This document shows positions 47,000 through 57,947 of a stretch of 60,365 nt of DNA, piece after piece. Position numbers and translations under genes: made by a program. Source of the DNA: Thiobacillus sp. (GTDB lineage Bacteria > Pseudomonadota > Gammaproteobacteria > Burkholderiales > Thiobacillaceae); NCBI GenBank assembly GCA_011391285.1, contig JAABQU010000277.1, positions 1-60,365 on the forward strand, in the 5' to 3' direction. Numbering within the stretch: position 1 is the first letter of the stretch; each line of letters opens with the position of its first letter. The notes beneath the pieces were generated by a model that was given only the letters and a program-made list of their open reading frames with translations, searched no databases and was not told the DNA's origin.

Positions 47000-49797
47000 T
47001 ACAGCGAGCGCGCCACTTCCACCACTTCAAAGACTTCGAGGATGTCGCCTTCCTGGATGTCGTTGAAGTTCTTCAAGCTGAGGCCGCACTCGAAGTTGGA
47101 CTTCACTTCCTTGACGTCGTCCTTGAAGCGCTTGAGCGAATCGAGCTCGCCCTGGTGGATCACCACGTTGTTGCGCAGCACGCGCACGCCTGCGTTGCGC
47201 TTGATCACGCCGTCCGTCACATAGCAGCCGGCGATGGTGCCGACCTTGGAAATGACAAACACCTGGCGGACTTCCACCGTGCCGATGACGCTTTCCCTCT
47301 TCTCGGGTGCCAGCATGCCGGACAGGGCAGCTTTCACTTCATCCACGGCTTCGTAGATGATGTTGTAGTAGCGGATATCCACACCGCTGGACTCGGCCAG
47401 CTTGCGTGCCGACGCGTCGGCACGCACGTTGAAGCCGATCAGCACGGCCTTGGAGGCAAGCGCCAGGTTGACGTCGGATTCGGTGATCGCACCCACGCCG
47501 CTGTGAATGATGTTGACCTTGACCTCGTCGGTCGACAGCTTCGCCAGCGCATGCGCCAGACCTTCGTAGGAACCCTGCATGTCGGCCTTGAGAATGATGG
47601 GCAGATGCTGTACTTCGCCCTCGCCCATCTGCTCGAACATCGATTCCAGCTTGGCGGCCTGTTTTTTGGCAAGCTGCACATCACGGAACTTGCCCTGACG
47701 GAACAGCGCGATTTCGCGCGCCTTGCGCTCATCCGGCAGCACCATCATGTCTTCACCTGCGCGTGGCACGTCGGACAGACCCTGAATCTCGACCGGAATC
47801 GAGGGGCCGGCTTCCGTGACGACCTTGCCGGCTTCGTCGAGCATGGCGCGCACGCGGCCGTAAACCTGGCCTGCCAGCACCATGTCGCCACGGCGCAGGG
47901 TACCGGATTGAACCAGAAGCGTGGCGACCGGACCCTTGCCCTTGTCGAGACGCGCTTCGATCACGAGTCCTTTTGCCGGCCCTTCGGCTGCTGCCTGCAG
48001 TTCCAGCACTTCGGCCTGCAGCAGGATGGCGTCGAGCAGGCCGTCAATATTGGTGTTGGCCTTGGCCGACACTTCGACGAACTGGGTGTCGCCACCCCAT
48101 TCTTCGGGTGTGACACCCTGTGCGACCAGTTCCTGGCGGATACGCTCCGGGCTGGCTTCCGGCTTGTCGATCTTGTTCACCGCCACCACCAGCGGCACAC
48201 CTGCTGCCTTGGCATGATGGATGGCTTCGATGGTCTGCGGCATGACGCCGTCGTCCGCTGCCACCACCAGCACCACGATGTCGGTCGCTTTTGCGCCGCG
48301 TGCACGCATCGCGGTAAACGCTTCGTGACCGGGGGTGTCGAGGAAGGTGATGACGCCTTTTTCGGTTTCGACGTGATACGCGCCGATGTGCTGGGTGATG
48401 CCGCCGGCTTCGCCGCTGGCCACCCGGGTACGACGAATGGTGTCGAGCAGCGAGGTTTTGCCGTGGTCGACGTGACCCATCACCGTGACCACCGGGGGGC
48501 GGGCGCGCTGTGTCATCTCGCCGGTAAAGCCGGTGTCGATCAGGAATGCCTCAGGCGTGTCGAGCGCCGCAGGCTTGCCGATGTGGCCCATTTCCTCGAT
48601 CACGATGATCGCGGTTTCCTGGTCGAGCACCTGGTTGATGGTCACCATGCTGCCCAGTTTCATCAGCGCCTTGATGACCTCGGCCGCCTTCACCGACATC
48701 TTGTGGGCGAGTTCGGCCACGGTGATGGTTTCGGGCACCAGCACCTCGCGCACGATCGGCTCTGTCGGTGCCACGAACGTGGTCTCTTCGTGACCGGTTT
48801 TGGATTTGCCCTTGCGGCCACGCCAGCCTGCCTCGGGCGCAGCACCGCCGCGGGTCTTGAGTCCGCCCTTGCGGCGCGCGGCATCGTCCTTCCAGGTTCC
48901 GCCAGCTTTTTTGTCCGGGCCTTTCGCGCCCTTGGCCGCAGTCGGCTTGTCCGGCTTGTGCAGGGTTTTTTCAGTGGGAGCGGCAGGCGCAGCCGGCGCG
49001 GCAGCTTTTTCGGCGGCTGCCAGCTTGGCGGCTTCGCGCGCGGCTTCAGCCTGCTTGCGCAAGGCTTCGCGCTCGATACGCGCCCTGGCATCCGCTGCCT
49101 GGCGCTCCTGCAGTGCCGTGTGGCGGCGGGCTTCTTCCTCGCGCGCCTTGACCTCGGCTTCGTCGAGGATCGACGCCTTTTTGATGCGGGTGGTTTTCTT
49201 GGCGGCCGGGGCGGCTTCGGCGGCGGGCTCTGCGACCGCTTCGGTTGGCGCGGGGGCGGCTTCAGCCGCTGCGACCGGCTCAACCGCAGCCGCTTCGGTA
49301 GCGGCAGGCTCGGCCTTGGCCTTCGCGGCTTTGGCCTTGGCGGGCTTGGCCTCAATCGCTTCGGCGACCGGCTCGGGGGTTGGGGCCTCAGGCTTGATCT
49401 CGGCTTCGACGACGGGCGGGGCCAGTTCCTCGACTACCGGTGCCGCCAGGATCTCGGGGGCGGGCTCGGCAACAGGCTGGGCCTCGGCCGCCAGTGCCCC
49501 TGCATCGCGCTTGACGTAGGTGCGCGACTTGCGCACTTCCACCTGAATGGTGCGCGATTTGCCGGTGCTGTCGGTCTTGCGGATCTCGCCGGTCTGCTTG
49601 CGCGTGATGGTGATCTTGGTCTTGCCGGTTTCGGCACCGCCGCCGTGCATCTTGCGCAGATAGTCGAGCAAATGCGCCTTGTCCGCTTCGGTGACGGGAT
49701 CGACGACATCATTCTTGCTGACGCCCGCCGCTTTCAGCTGTTCAAGCAACAGCTGGGGCGGCAGTTTCAGTTCCTGGGCGAATTGTTCAACGTTCAT
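46999..49797 (-). CDS. infB: Translation initiation factor IF-2
   Basis: GTPase that brings initiator tRNA to the 30S subunit. 932 residues. IF2-N domain ([20 protein letters not shown]), a long Ala/Glu/Lys-rich linker (about 100-330), a second N domain, then the G domain with [16 protein letters not shown] near 438, DTPGHEAF and NKIDKPEA. C-terminal domains II, III and IV complete the normal layout. 17 nt from the nusA stop. Confidence 0.98.
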   Translation of the reverse strand: MNVEQFAQELKLPPQLLLEQLKAAGVSKNDVVDPVTEADKAHLLDYLRKMHGGGAETGKTKITITRKQTGEIRKTDSTGKSRTIQVEVRKSRTYVKRDAGALAAEAQPVAEPAPEILAAPVVEELAPPVVEAEIKPEAPTPEPVAEAIEAKPAKAKAAKAKAEPAATEAAAVEPVAAAEAAPAPTEAVAEPAAEAAPAAKKTTRIKKASILDEAEVKAREEEARRHTALQERQAADARARIEREALRKQAEAAREAAKLAAAEKAAAPAAPAAPTEKTLHKPDKPTAAKGAKGPDKKAGGTWKDDAARRKGGLKTRGGAAPEAGWRGRKGKSKTGHEETTFVAPTEPIVREVLVPETITVAELAHKMSVKAAEVIKALMKLGSMVTINQVLDQETAIIVIEEMGHIGKPAALDTPEAFLIDTGFTGEMTQRARPPVVTVMGHVDHGKTSLLDTIRRTRVASGEAGGITQHIGAYHVETEKGVITFLDTPGHEAFTAMRARGAKATDIVVLVVAADDGVMPQTIEAIHHAKAAGVPLVVAVNKIDKPEASPERIRQELVAQGVTPEEWGGDTQFVEVSAKANTNIDGLLDAILLQAEVLELQAAAEGPAKGLVIEARLDKGKGPVATLLVQSGTLRRGDMVLAGQVYGRVRAMLDEAGKVVTEAGPSIPVEIQGLSDVPRAGEDMMVLPDERKAREIALFRQGKFRDVQLAKKQAAKLESMFEQMGEGEVQHLPIILKADMQGSYEGLAHALAKLSTDEVKVNIIHSGVGAITESDVNLALASKAVLIGFNVRADASARKLAESSGVDIRYYNIIYEAVDEVKAALSGMLAPEKRESVIGTVEVRQVFVISKVGTIAGCYVTDGVIKRNAGVRVLRNNVVIHQGELDSLKRFKDDVKEVKSNFECGLSLKNFNDIQEGDILEVFEVVEVARSL

Positions 49798-49814
49798 GCA
49801 GTCCTCTTGGCGTA

Positions 49815-51293
49815 TCAGCCTTGGGCGAACCAGGGCGCGCGTGCGGCCATGATCAATTGTTTGGCGCGTTCGGCATCCATCGCTGACATTTCGGTCAGTT
49901 CATCGACTGCCAGCTCCGCCAGGTCCTCGGTGGTATGGATGCCTTTGCTGGCGAGCGTGCGTGCGGTTTCCGCGTCCATGCCTTCGAGCGACAGCAGATC
50001 GCCCGCGGAAGCTTCGACCTGCTCCTCGCCGACGATGGCGGCGGTCAGCAGGGCATTGCGGGCGCGGTTGCGCAGTTCATTGACCAGGTCTTCGTCGAAG
50101 GCCTCGATCTCGAGCATTTCGTTCAGTGGCACGTAGGCAACTTCTTCCAGCGTGGAGAAGCCTTCGTCGACCAGAATCTGGGCGACTTCCTCGTCCACGT
50201 CGAGTTTCTCGATGAAGAGGGCGAGCGTCTTGCCGCTTTCGGTCGACTGTTTCTCTTCGGCCGCTTCGCGCGACATGATGTTGAGCGTCCAGCCAGTCAG
50301 CTCCGACGCCAGGCGGACGTTCTGGCCGCCACGTCCGATCGCCATTGCCAGCTGTTCCTCGTCCACCACCACGTCCATGCTGTGCTTGTCTTCGTCCACC
50401 ACGATGGAGCTGACTTCGGCAGGCGCCAGTGCATTGATGACGTACTGCGCGGGCTCGGCCGACCAGTGGATGATGTCGACGCGTTCGCCGGCCAGTTCGT
50501 TGGTCACCGAGGTGACGCGCGAACCGCGCAAGCCGATGCAGGTGCCGATCGGGTCGATACGAGGGTCGTGCGAAACGACGGCGATCTTGGCGCGCAGGCC
50601 GGGGTCGCGGGCGGCCGCCTTGATCTCGAGCAGGCCTTCCTCGATCTCCGGCACTTCCAGCTCGAACAGCTTCATGATGAATTCGGGTGCGGTGCGCGAC
50701 AGCACCACCTGCGGGCCGCGGGCGCCGCGGTCGATACGCAGCAGGTAGGCGCGAACGCGGTCGCCGACGCGCAGGTTCTCGCGCGGGATCATCTGGTCGC
50801 GGTGCAGGAAGCCCTCGACGCGGCCGGATTCGATGATCGCGTTGCCGCGGTCGATGCGCTTCACCACGCCGTTGACGAGGTGTTCCTTGCGGGCCAGGAA
50901 ATCACTGATGATCTGCTCGCGCTCGGCGTCGCGGATCCTCTGCAGGATGACCTGCTTGGCAGCTTGCGCGCCGATACGGCCGAACTCGATGTTTTCCAGC
51001 GGCTCCTCGATATAGTCGCCGATCTCGATGTCGGGATGCTTGTCCTGGGCGTCGATCAGCAGGATCTGGTAGCCCTCGGATTCCAGATCGGCTTCGGACA
51101 CGACCTGCCAGCGACGGAAGGACTCGTATTCGCCACTTTCACGGTCGATCGACACGCGCACGTCGGACTCTTCCTTGAAACGCTTTTTGGTTGCGGAGGC
51201 GAGCGCCTGCTCCAGCGCCTCGAACACCACTTCCTTGTCAACGTTCTTTTCGCGTGCCAGCGCATCGGCCAGCATCAACAGTTCACGGCTCAT
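49815..51293 (-). CDS. nusA: Transcription termination/antitermination factor NusA
   Basis: 492 residues from the second of two adjacent ATGs (51293), which has GGAGG at the better spacing; 51296 would add one Met. N-terminal polymerase-binding domain, S1 domain ([16 protein letters not shown]), KH1 and KH2 ([37 protein letters not shown]), and two C-terminal acidic repeats. 18 nt after rimP. Confidence 0.97.
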   Translation of the reverse strand: MSRELLMLADALAREKNVDKEVVFEALEQALASATKKRFKEESDVRVSIDRESGEYESFRRWQVVSEADLESEGYQILLIDAQDKHPDIEIGDYIEEPLENIEFGRIGAQAAKQVILQRIRDAEREQIISDFLARKEHLVNGVVKRIDRGNAIIESGRVEGFLHRDQMIPRENLRVGDRVRAYLLRIDRGARGPQVVLSRTAPEFIMKLFELEVPEIEEGLLEIKAAARDPGLRAKIAVVSHDPRIDPIGTCIGLRGSRVTSVTNELAGERVDIIHWSAEPAQYVINALAPAEVSSIVVDEDKHSMDVVVDEEQLAMAIGRGGQNVRLASELTGWTLNIMSREAAEEKQSTESGKTLALFIEKLDVDEEVAQILVDEGFSTLEEVAYVPLNEMLEIEAFDEDLVNELRNRARNALLTAAIVGEEQVEASAGDLLSLEGMDAETARTLASKGIHTTEDLAELAVDELTEMSAMDAERAKQLIMAARAPWFAQG

Positions 51294-51311
51294 CATTTCC
51301 TCCAGCCTTGC

Positions 51312-51740
51312 CTAAACCAAAGGTTTCAGGCGGGCAGCATCCACATTTCTCAAGTCAACCGACACTTCCGTGCCATCGACGATCAACTTCACAGCATTGT
51401 CTTCCAGGCCAACCAACTGACCGCTCAGTTTGCGCCGATTGTCCATCGGCACCCGCAGCTTGAGCGTGACCTGCTCACCGGCAAAGCGCACATAGTCCTG
51501 CGGTTTGACCAGCGGGCGGTCGATGCCGGGCGAGGACACCTCCAGCCTGTCATAATCGATATTCTCGACGGTGAACAGGTGGGTCAGGTGATTGCTCACC
51601 GCCACGCAATCTTCAATCGTGATGCCTTCCGGTTTGTCGATGAAAATCCGGATCAGCCCGCGGCCGGCGCGTTCCAGCATCACCAACTCGTAACCGAGTC
51701 CGGCGAGTACAGGCTCAAGGCGGGCAGGCAAATCCATCAT
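51312..51740 (-). CDS. rimP: Ribosome maturation factor RimP
   Basis: 142 residues from the ATG at 51740. N-terminal alpha/beta domain with [19 protein letters not shown] and [12 protein letters not shown], then an SH3-like C-terminal domain. Required for 30S assembly. First gene of the nusA operon; the open frame further upstream overlaps a hairpin and is not used. Confidence 0.95.
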   Translation of the reverse strand: MMDLPARLEPVLAGLGYELVMLERAGRGLIRIFIDKPEGITIEDCVAVSNHLTHLFTVENIDYDRLEVSSPGIDRPLVKPQDYVRFAGEQVTLKLRVPMDNRRKLSGQLVGLEDNAVKLIVDGTEVSVDLRNVDAARLKPLV

Positions 51741-51770
51741 CAAAAATCCATCGTTGCTTGGCGCGAAGCA

Positions 51771-51797
51771 CAAATAAAAAATGGGCGAACCGCCCAT
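51771..51797 (-). terminator. Terminator between tRNA-Leu and rimP
   Basis: On the minus strand ATGGGCG, loop GTT, CGCCCAT followed by TTTTTTATTTG (stem 51781-51787 with 51791-51797). It ends the pgsA-tRNA transcript and may attenuate entry into the rimP operon. Confidence 0.88.
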
Positions 51798-51869
51798 TGC
51801 CCCGCACCACCACATAAATAATCAAGCGCCGGCATTATACCACCCGGGCTTACAGACTGAAAGGGAAGA

Positions 51870-51956
51870 TGGTGCCCGGAACCGGAATCGAACCGGTACG
51901 CCATCGCTGGCGAGGGATTTTAAGTCCCTTGTGTCTACCAATTTCACCATCCGGGC
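51870..51956 (-). tRNA. tRNA-Leu (TAA)
   Basis: 87 nt with CCA; class II with a long variable arm. Acceptor GCCCGGA/TCCGGGC, anticodon loop CTTAAAA flanked by GGGA/TCCC. Confidence 0.97.
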
Positions 51957-51980
51957 AAAGCGGACGGCTGATCAAAAGTC

Positions 51981-52054
51981 TGGAGGCGCGAGCCGGAGTC
52001 GAACCGACCTACACGGATTTGCAATCCGGTGCATAACCGCTTTGCTATCGCGCC
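51981..52054 (-). tRNA. tRNA-Cys (GCA)
   Basis: 74 nt with CCA. Acceptor GGCGCGA/TCGCGCC-type pairing, anticodon loop TTGCAAA flanked by CCGGA/TCCG. Confidence 0.97.
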
Positions 52055-52124
52055 GTCGCGGTAAACCACTTAAACGAAAAGGGGAAAACGTCCGGACTGC
52101 GCCATCTGTTTTCCCCCGGAATTC

Positions 52125-52200
52125 TGGAGCGGGAAAGGAGGTTCGAACTCCCGACCTCAACCTTGGCAAGGTTGCGCTCTACCAGCTGAGCTATTCCCGC
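52125..52200 (-). tRNA. tRNA-Gly (GCC)
   Basis: 76 nt with CCA. Acceptor GCGGGAA/TTCCCGC, anticodon loop TTGCCAA. First of the Gly-Cys-Leu set, 58 nt after pgsA, matching glyW-cysT-leuZ of E. coli. Confidence 0.97.
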
Positions 52201-52258
52201 GTTGAAGGCTGCGCATTATGGAGATTTCGTTTTTTTCTGTCAACACCTCAGGGAGGTT

Positions 52259-52828
52259 TTAGGAAGTTTTTTGCAATGCGCGTGCGGCCATAACCAGGTA
52301 ATACGCCATCGATACCAGGGTGAGCAGGGCGGCGATCCAGATCAGCACCGTGCCGATGCTGGCAATGGGCAGGCCGGCGACAGGATTGAAATACAGCAGC
52401 AGCACGATGGCGATCATCTGCGCCGTGGTCTTGAGCTTGCCGACGAATGACACTGCGACGCTGGCCGACTTGCCGGCCTTGGCCATCCATTCGCGCAGCG
52501 CGGAAATGGTGATTTCCCGGCCGATGATGATGAGCGCGACCAGCGGCGCCACGCGGCCGAGATCGATCAGCACGATCAGCGCGGCCGCGACCATCAGCTT
52601 GTCGGCCACCGGGTCGAGAAAGGCACCGAAGGCCGATGTCTGGCCGAGGGCGCGTGCCAGATAGCCGTCGAGCCAGTCGGTCAGCGCCGCTACGCCGAAA
52701 AATGCCGCGGCCAGCAGATCGGCCTCGACCGGCGTCACCCAGCCGTCGGGCAGGTAGAACACCCCCGCCATCAGCGGGATGAATAGAATGCGCAGCCAGG
52801 TGAGCAGGTTGGGGAGGTTGAGCGGCAT
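52259..52828 (-). CDS. pgsA: CDP-diacylglycerol-glycerol-3-phosphate 3-phosphatidyltransferase
   Basis: Membrane enzyme committing to phosphatidylglycerol and cardiolipin. 189 residues, about five helices. The CDP-alcohol motif DGYLARALGQTSAFGAFLDP with DPVADK has all metal-binding Asp residues. Starts 6 nt after uvrC and is followed by three tRNAs. Confidence 0.96.
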   Translation of the reverse strand: MPLNLPNLLTWLRILFIPLMAGVFYLPDGWVTPVEADLLAAAFFGVAALTDWLDGYLARALGQTSAFGAFLDPVADKLMVAAALIVLIDLGRVAPLVALIIIGREITISALREWMAKAGKSASVAVSFVGKLKTTAQMIAIVLLLYFNPVAGLPIASIGTVLIWIAALLTLVSMAYYLVMAARALQKTS

Positions 52829-52834
52829 TATTGG

Positions 52835-54631
52835 TTAATGAAGGGCGTGATAGATGGTTTCCGCCAATTCTCGGCTGATACCGTTCACGGTGGCAAGCGC
52901 GTCGACACCGGCATCCCGCACGCCCTGCAGGCCGCCGAAGTGTTCCAGCAGCTGTTTGCGGCGTTTAGGCCCGATTCCGGCGATGTCTTCCAGCGTCGAT
53001 TGCACGCGTGCCTTGCCGCGTTTGGCGCGGTGGCCGGTGATGGCAAAGCGGTGCGCCTCGTCACGTACCTGCTGGATCAGATGGAAGCCGGGGTGGTCCT
53101 TTGCAAGCTTCAGTTCGCGGCCGTCGGCGAAGATCAGCGTCTCCAGGCCGGGTTTGCGTGCCTCGCCCTTGGCGACGCCGAGCAGCGGCACCTCTCCCAG
53201 GCCGAGTTCGGCCATCGCCTCGACCGCCATCGAGATCTGGCCCTTGCCGCCGTCGATCAGGAGCAGGTCGGGCAGCACGCCGTTTTCTTCCACGCTCTTC
53301 TGAAAACGTTTGATCAGCGCGGCGTGCATCGCGGCGTAGTCGTCGCCCGGCGTGATGCCGCTGATGTTGTAGCGGCGATAGTCGGACTTCTTAAGGTCGT
53401 CGCCTTCGTAGACGACGCAGGATGCGATGGTCGCCTCGCCCATGGTGTGCGAGATGTCGAAGCACTCGATGCGGTTGAGCGCCGGCAGGTCGAGCGTGTC
53501 GCGCAGCGCCGCCAGCCGTTGCGACTGATTGGCGCGCTCGGCGCTGCGGCGCTCGGCCGACAGCCGCGCGTTGGCCTGCGCCATGGTGAGCCAGACACGG
53601 CGCTCGCCGGTGACGCGGTGCAGCAGGCTGACCTTTTTGCCGGCCTGCTCGGTCAGCAGCGCTTCCAGCGCATCGGTTTCAATCGCCTCGCTGACCAGGA
53701 TGCGTGCCGGGATCGGATGGTCGAGGTAATGTTGGGCGATGAAGGCGTCCAGTGCCTCGGCCAGGGTTGCGCCTTCGCCGTGCTGCGGGAAGAAACTGCG
53801 ATCGCCCAGGTGCCGGCCTCCGCGAATCATGGTCAGGTTGACCGCGATCACGCCCGCGACCTCGGCTACGGCGACCACGTCGGCATCGGCCTCGCTGCCG
53901 GTGGTGTCGACGAACTGCTTCTCGCGCACCGTCGCCAGCATACGCAGCCGGTCGCGCAGGTGGGCAGCGGTTTCGAAATCCAGTTTGTCCGCAGCGGCAT
54001 TCATCTGCGCGGTGATGGCTTCGGTCAGCGCACTGGCTTCGCCGTGAAGAAGTTGTGCAGCCGCGTCAACGTCGCGCGCGTAGGCCGCCGGCGTGATGTG
54101 CCCGACGCAGGGCGCGGTGCAGCGTTTGATCTGGTGCAGCAGGCACGGCCGCGAGCGGTTGGCGAACACCGTGTCCTCGCAGGTCCGCAGTTGGAACACC
54201 TTCTGCAGCAGTTGGATGCTCTCGCGCACCGCATAGGAATTGGGATAGGGCCCGAATGCCTGGTCGTGTTTCTTCGGCGTACCGCGGAAATAGGCCAGGC
54301 GCGGAAAACGGTGCCCGGTCAGCAGCAGGTAGGGGTAGGACTTGTCGTCACGGAACAGGATATTGAAGCGCGGCTTCAGTCCCTTGATCAGGTTGTTTTC
54401 CAGCAGCAGCGCCTCGGCCTCGGTACGCGTCACCGTGGTGTCGATGTGGTCGACACTCTTCAGCATCAACCGGATGCGCGGGCTCTGGTCGGTTTTCTGG
54501 AAATAGCTGGAAACGCGCTTCTTCAGGTCCTTCGCTTTGCCGACGTACAGCACCGCGCCGGCCGCATCGATCATGCGATAGACGCCGGGCAGGGTAGGCA
54601 GCGAGGCGAGAAAGTCCTTGTCGACGCTCAA
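52835..54631 (-). CDS. uvrC: Excinuclease ABC subunit C
   Basis: 598 residues from a TTG at 54631. GIY-YIG nuclease ([20 protein letters not shown]) making the 3' cut, UVR motif for UvrB contact near 200, RNase H-like domain ([20 protein letters not shown]) making the 5' cut, and a C-terminal HhH ([20 protein letters not shown]). 3 nt after the tautomerase stop. Confidence 0.97.
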   Translation of the reverse strand: MSVDKDFLASLPTLPGVYRMIDAAGAVLYVGKAKDLKKRVSSYFQKTDQSPRIRLMLKSVDHIDTTVTRTEAEALLLENNLIKGLKPRFNILFRDDKSYPYLLLTGHRFPRLAYFRGTPKKHDQAFGPYPNSYAVRESIQLLQKVFQLRTCEDTVFANRSRPCLLHQIKRCTAPCVGHITPAAYARDVDAAAQLLHGEASALTEAITAQMNAAADKLDFETAAHLRDRLRMLATVREKQFVDTTGSEADADVVAVAEVAGVIAVNLTMIRGGRHLGDRSFFPQHGEGATLAEALDAFIAQHYLDHPIPARILVSEAIETDALEALLTEQAGKKVSLLHRVTGERRVWLTMAQANARLSAERRSAERANQSQRLAALRDTLDLPALNRIECFDISHTMGEATIASCVVYEGDDLKKSDYRRYNISGITPGDDYAAMHAALIKRFQKSVEENGVLPDLLLIDGGKGQISMAVEAMAELGLGEVPLLGVAKGEARKPGLETLIFADGRELKLAKDHPGFHLIQQVRDEAHRFAITGHRAKRGKARVQSTLEDIAGIGPKRRKQLLEHFGGLQGVRDAGVDALATVNGISRELAETIYHALH

Positions 54632-54634
54632 GGC

Positions 54635-54820
54635 TCAGTCTTCGTCCAGCAGCCTTCCCGCGATCGCCCAGTTCTCGTCCGGCAACTCTTCGAACGCGAT
54701 GTAGGTGTAGGACGCGGGTTTGCCTGCGTGGCGCTCCAGCGTGGCGGTGATTTCCTCGGCGACTTTCTGCTTCTGTTCGCGGGTCAGCGTGCCGGCGAGC
54801 TTGATGGTGACGACGGGCAT
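54635..54820 (-). CDS. 4-oxalocrotonate tautomerase-like small protein
   Basis: 61 residues from the ATG at 54820, with AAGGA upstream. Pro directly after Met (MPVVTIKLAGTLTREQKQ) would be the catalytic N-terminal base of the tautomerase superfamily; length is that of the hexameric 4-OT class. Substrate unknown. Sits between UDGb and uvrC with 2- and 3-nt gaps. Confidence 0.85.
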   Translation of the reverse strand: MPVVTIKLAGTLTREQKQKVAEEITATLERHAGKPASYTYIAFEELPDENWAIAGRLLDED

Positions 54821-54822
54821 GG

Positions 54823-55446
54823 TCAGTCCTTCGCTTGAATTTTCTCGAACACGGCCGCGAACATCTCGGGGGTAAGGCGGCGCGTCTGGGTATTGTAGCG
54901 GGAGCAATGGTAGCTGCTGACCAGGCGCCGGCCATCAGGCAGGCGGTAGTCGCTGGCGTGGCCGAAGGGGTAGTCCTTGAGCTTGAGGCCCTGCGCGCGC
55001 AGAACCGCCTGATGTGCGATCTGCCCCAGCGCCAGGATGCTGGCATGCGCGGGCAGCCCCGCCAGTTCGGCAGCGAGAAAGCGGTTGCATTCCCGGATTT
55101 CAGCGGGCTCCGGCTTGTTGGCCGGTGGCAGGCACTTCACAGCATTGGTGATGCGGCAGCCGGTCAGCTTCAGGCCATCGTCGACCGAAATCGACTCCGG
55201 CGCGCTGGCGTAGCCGAAGCGGTGCAGGGTCTCGTACAACAGCACGCCGGCATAGTCGCCGGTGAAAGGGCGCCCGCTGCGGTTGGCACCGTGCATGCCG
55301 GGCGCGAGGCCAACGATCAGCAGGCTCGGTGCCGGGTCGCCAAAGGCGGGCACCGGGCGGGCGTGGTAATCGGGATGGCGGATGCGCACCTCGTCGAGAA
55401 AGGCAGCGAGGCGCGGGCAGGCGCGGCAGTCAGGGTCGAAATTCAT
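54823..55446 (-). CDS. Uracil-DNA glycosylase family 5 (UDGb-like)
   Basis: 207 residues. Motif GLAPGMHGANRSGRPFTGD is the UDGb form; catalytic-region HCSRYNTQTRR is near the end. Four Cys for a 4Fe-4S cluster: Cys7 and Cys10 (CRACPRL), Cys in AVKCLPP and Cys in IRECNRF, 16 residues apart. Removes uracil and other deaminated bases, including hypoxanthine in related enzymes. Neighbour uvrC makes a repair pair. Confidence 0.9.
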   Translation of the reverse strand: MNFDPDCRACPRLAAFLDEVRIRHPDYHARPVPAFGDPAPSLLIVGLAPGMHGANRSGRPFTGDYAGVLLYETLHRFGYASAPESISVDDGLKLTGCRITNAVKCLPPANKPEPAEIRECNRFLAAELAGLPAHASILALGQIAHQAVLRAQGLKLKDYPFGHASDYRLPDGRRLVSSYHCSRYNTQTRRLTPEMFAAVFEKIQAKD

Positions 55447-55504
55447 TGCGGAACCAGTCGAACATCCCGGAATCGGGGCGCTAATTGTAGAGCGTGCAGG
55501 CCGT

Positions 55505-56446
55505 TCAGGCGCGGGACGAATGCGGGGTGAAGGCCCCGCGAACCAGCGGCTCGGCCGTCAGCGCTTCGGGCTGAAGCGTGACATGGCGTATGCCATGGCG
55601 CGCGTCCACGGTCTGGCGTGCGGCGGCGAGGATGCCTGGCCAGTCGCCCAGATTGCGGATTTCCAGATGGGCCGACAGGGCGATGGTTCCGGATGACAGC
55701 GTCCACACGTGCAGGTCGTGCACGCGCAGCACGCCGTCTAGCTTGGCCAGGTCGTGGCCGACGGCATCGAGTTGGACGTTGGGCGGCACGCCTTCCATCA
55801 GCACGTGCACGACCTCGCGCAGCAGACGCAGCGCCGACACCAGAATCAGCGTTGCCACCAGCAGCGACAGCAGCGGATCGATCGGGGTCCAGCCGGTGGT
55901 GACGATGACGATGCCGGCGGTGATCGCCGCTACCGAACCGAGCGCGTCGCCCAGCACGTGCAGCAGCGCAGCGCGGGTGTTGAGCGTCTGCTCGCCGCGA
56001 TGCAGGACCCAGGCGACCACGAGATTGATGGCGAGGCCGATGACGGCAACACCGACGACAGTACCGCCAGCAATGTCGCGCGGGGTGCCGATGCGCTCGA
56101 TGGCTTCGCTCACGATGAAGCCGATCAGCACCAGCATCATGACGCTGTTGAACAGTGCAGCCAGCACTTCGGCGCGCACCAGGCCGTAGGAATGCAGCAT
56201 GCTGGGCGGCCGCCGCGCCAGCCAGGCCGCGGCCGCCGCCAGACCCAATGCCGAACTGTCGGTGAGCATGTGGGCGGCGTCGGCCAGCAGCGCAAGCGAA
56301 CCCGACCACCACCCGGCTACGGCTTCGACCCCGGCGAAGGACAGCGTCAGCAGCAGGGCGACGAGCAGGGTTCCGTTATGCGCTGCGTGAGGGTGGCTGT
56401 GTTGCTCGCCCGCACGGTGCGCGTGGTCGTGCTTATGAACGGCCAC
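55505..56446 (-). CDS. Cation diffusion facilitator (CzcD/ZitB-like zinc exporter)
   Basis: 313 residues from a GTG at 56446, 14 nt inside the nagZ 3' end. His-rich N-terminus (VHKHDHAHRAGEQHSHPHAAH), six helices with the metal-site motifs ALLADAAHMLTD (HxxxD) and LLHVLGDALGS (HxxxD), then a cytoplasmic C-terminal domain. Proton-driven efflux of zinc, cobalt or cadmium. A stop-free frame continues above the start but belongs to nagZ. Confidence 0.92.
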   Translation of the reverse strand: MAVHKHDHAHRAGEQHSHPHAAHNGTLLVALLLTLSFAGVEAVAGWWSGSLALLADAAHMLTDSSALGLAAAAAWLARRPPSMLHSYGLVRAEVLAALFNSVMMLVLIGFIVSEAIERIGTPRDIAGGTVVGVAVIGLAINLVVAWVLHRGEQTLNTRAALLHVLGDALGSVAAITAGIVIVTTGWTPIDPLLSLLVATLILVSALRLLREVVHVLMEGVPPNVQLDAVGHDLAKLDGVLRVHDLHVWTLSSGTIALSAHLEIRNLGDWPGILAAARQTVDARHGIRHVTLQPEALTAEPLVRGAFTPHSSRA

Positions 56447-57512
56447 AGTAGTCCGTCGGGTCGATCTGCAGGGTGAGGTCGGCGGAATCCTGCCCCAGCC
56501 CGGCGATGTGGTGCAGCGCGCTGACGTAGCGCGCCGATTCGCGCAGCTGGACCAAGGTCGGCGGGTGCGGATGGCCATGCATGCGGGCCAGCCGCGCACG
56601 GGCGGGGGCGGGCCAGTCCACCTTCAGGCTCATCAGTACCTCGTCGGCCAGGTCGGGCCGGTTGCAGACCAGGGCCATGTCGCAGCCAGCGGCGAGCGAG
56701 GCCTGTACCCGTTCGACGATGCCGCCGGCCACGCTTGCGGCTTCCATGCACAGATCATCGCTGAAGATCATGCCGTCGAAACCCAGTTGCTGGCGCAGCA
56801 GCTTTTGCAGCCATACTTTTGAAAACCCGGCTGGCTGGTCGTCGACCTGGGGATAGATCACGTGCGCCGGCATCACCGCGGCGAGCCCGGCCTCGATCAT
56901 CAGCCGGAACGGCACCAGATCGGCAATCGCCATGTCGGCAAGGGTGCGTTCATCCACCGGGATAGCGACATGCGAATCCGCCTTGACGAAGCCGTGGCCG
57001 GGGAAGTGCTTCCCGCAGGCGGCCATGCCAGCGTCCTTCATCCCCAGCATCACCGCCTGCCCCAGCTGGAACACGGCGTGCGGATCCGCGTGGAAGGCGC
57101 GGTCGCCGATTACCGAGGACGCGCCGTAATCGAGGTCGAGCACCGGCGCAAAGCTGAAGTCGACACCGTGCGCACGCAGTTCGCCGCCGAGCACGTAGCC
57201 GGTTTCGCGCGCCAGTTCGCGGGCGCGCTGCGGGTGCTCGTTCCAGATTTCGCCGAAGCTGCGCATCGGCGGAAGACGGGTGAAGCCTTCGCGGAAGCGC
57301 TGCACCCGTCCACCCTCGTGGTCGACGCCGATCAGCAGCGGCGCGGATTTGAGCGCGTGAATCTCGGCGGTGAGCGCGGCCAGCTGTGCCGGGCCGCGGT
57401 AGTTGCGGGTAAACAGGATCACCCCGCCGACGAGTGGATGGGCGAGGCGGCGGCGATCGTCGTCGGTGAGTTCGGTGCCCGCGACGTCGAGCATCAGGGG
57501 GCCGAGCGTCAT
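56433..57512 (-). CDS. nagZ: Beta-N-acetylhexosaminidase
   Basis: Cytoplasmic GH3 enzyme recycling GlcNAc-anhydroMurNAc peptides from cell-wall turnover. 359 residues from the ATG at 57512, with AGGAG upstream. GVDHEGGRVQRFREGFTRLP, KHFPGHG with the catalytic His on the mobile loop, and MIFSDDLCMEA with the nucleophile Asp. 54 nt after acpS. Confidence 0.96.
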   Translation of the reverse strand: MTLGPLMLDVAGTELTDDDRRRLAHPLVGGVILFTRNYRGPAQLAALTAEIHALKSAPLLIGVDHEGGRVQRFREGFTRLPPMRSFGEIWNEHPQRARELARETGYVLGGELRAHGVDFSFAPVLDLDYGASSVIGDRAFHADPHAVFQLGQAVMLGMKDAGMAACGKHFPGHGFVKADSHVAIPVDERTLADMAIADLVPFRLMIEAGLAAVMPAHVIYPQVDDQPAGFSKVWLQKLLRQQLGFDGMIFSDDLCMEAASVAGGIVERVQASLAAGCDMALVCNRPDLADEVLMSLKVDWPAPARARLARMHGHPHPPTLVQLRESARYVSALHHIAGLGQDSADLTLQIDPTDYCGRS

Positions 57513-57566
57513 CGATGCTCCTGGGTGAAAGTGGGCGTCATGCATGCTCCAAAGGGAAACGGGGTG

Positions 57567-57947
57567 TCATGGGCACTCCAGTATGACGTAGGCGAGGATG
57601 TGATCGCCCTCGTCCGACAGGGAAACATGGTGCGCGGTGATCCCGCGATCCACCAGCCAGGAAACGAGTTCGGGTGCACATTCGAAATGCGGCTTGCCGA
57701 GCGCATCGCGCAGCACGGCGATGTTGTGCAGCGTCACCGGCGTGCGCAGCCCGGTTCCGGCCGCCTTGGCGAAGGCTTCCTTGGCGGCGAAGCATTTGGC
57801 CAGAAACCGTGCCGGGTCTGGGCTGGCGAAATACCCGGCATGCTCGGCCGGGGCGAGGATGCGGTCGGCGTAATGCTCGCCGAAGCGTGCAAGGCCGCTG
57901 CGTATGCGCTCGGCGTCCAGCAGGTCGGTGCCGATGCCGTGGATCAT
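57567..57947 (-). CDS. acpS: Holo-[acyl-carrier-protein] synthase
   Basis: 126 residues. Transfers 4'-phosphopantetheine from CoA to ACP. GIGTDLLDAERI holds the Mg-binding Asp, and FLAKCFAAKEAFAKAAGTG the Glu and Lys. The start overlaps the radical SAM stop by 4 nt (ATGA). The often-adjacent pdxJ is not here. Confidence 0.96.
   Translation of the reverse strand: MIHGIGTDLLDAERIRSGLARFGEHYADRILAPAEHAGYFASPDPARFLAKCFAAKEAFAKAAGTGLRTPVTLHNIAVLRDALGKPHFECAPELVSWLVDRGITAHHVSLSDEGDHILAYVILECP

Noticed and set aside
47155..50136. 993-codon open frame on the plus strand opposite infB and nusA
   Set aside because: It is antisense shadow of GC-rich coding sequence; it has His/Arg/Gly bias and no domain, while infB is unambiguous.
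52838..54838. 666-codon plus-strand frame opposite uvrC
   Set aside because: Shadow of uvrC.
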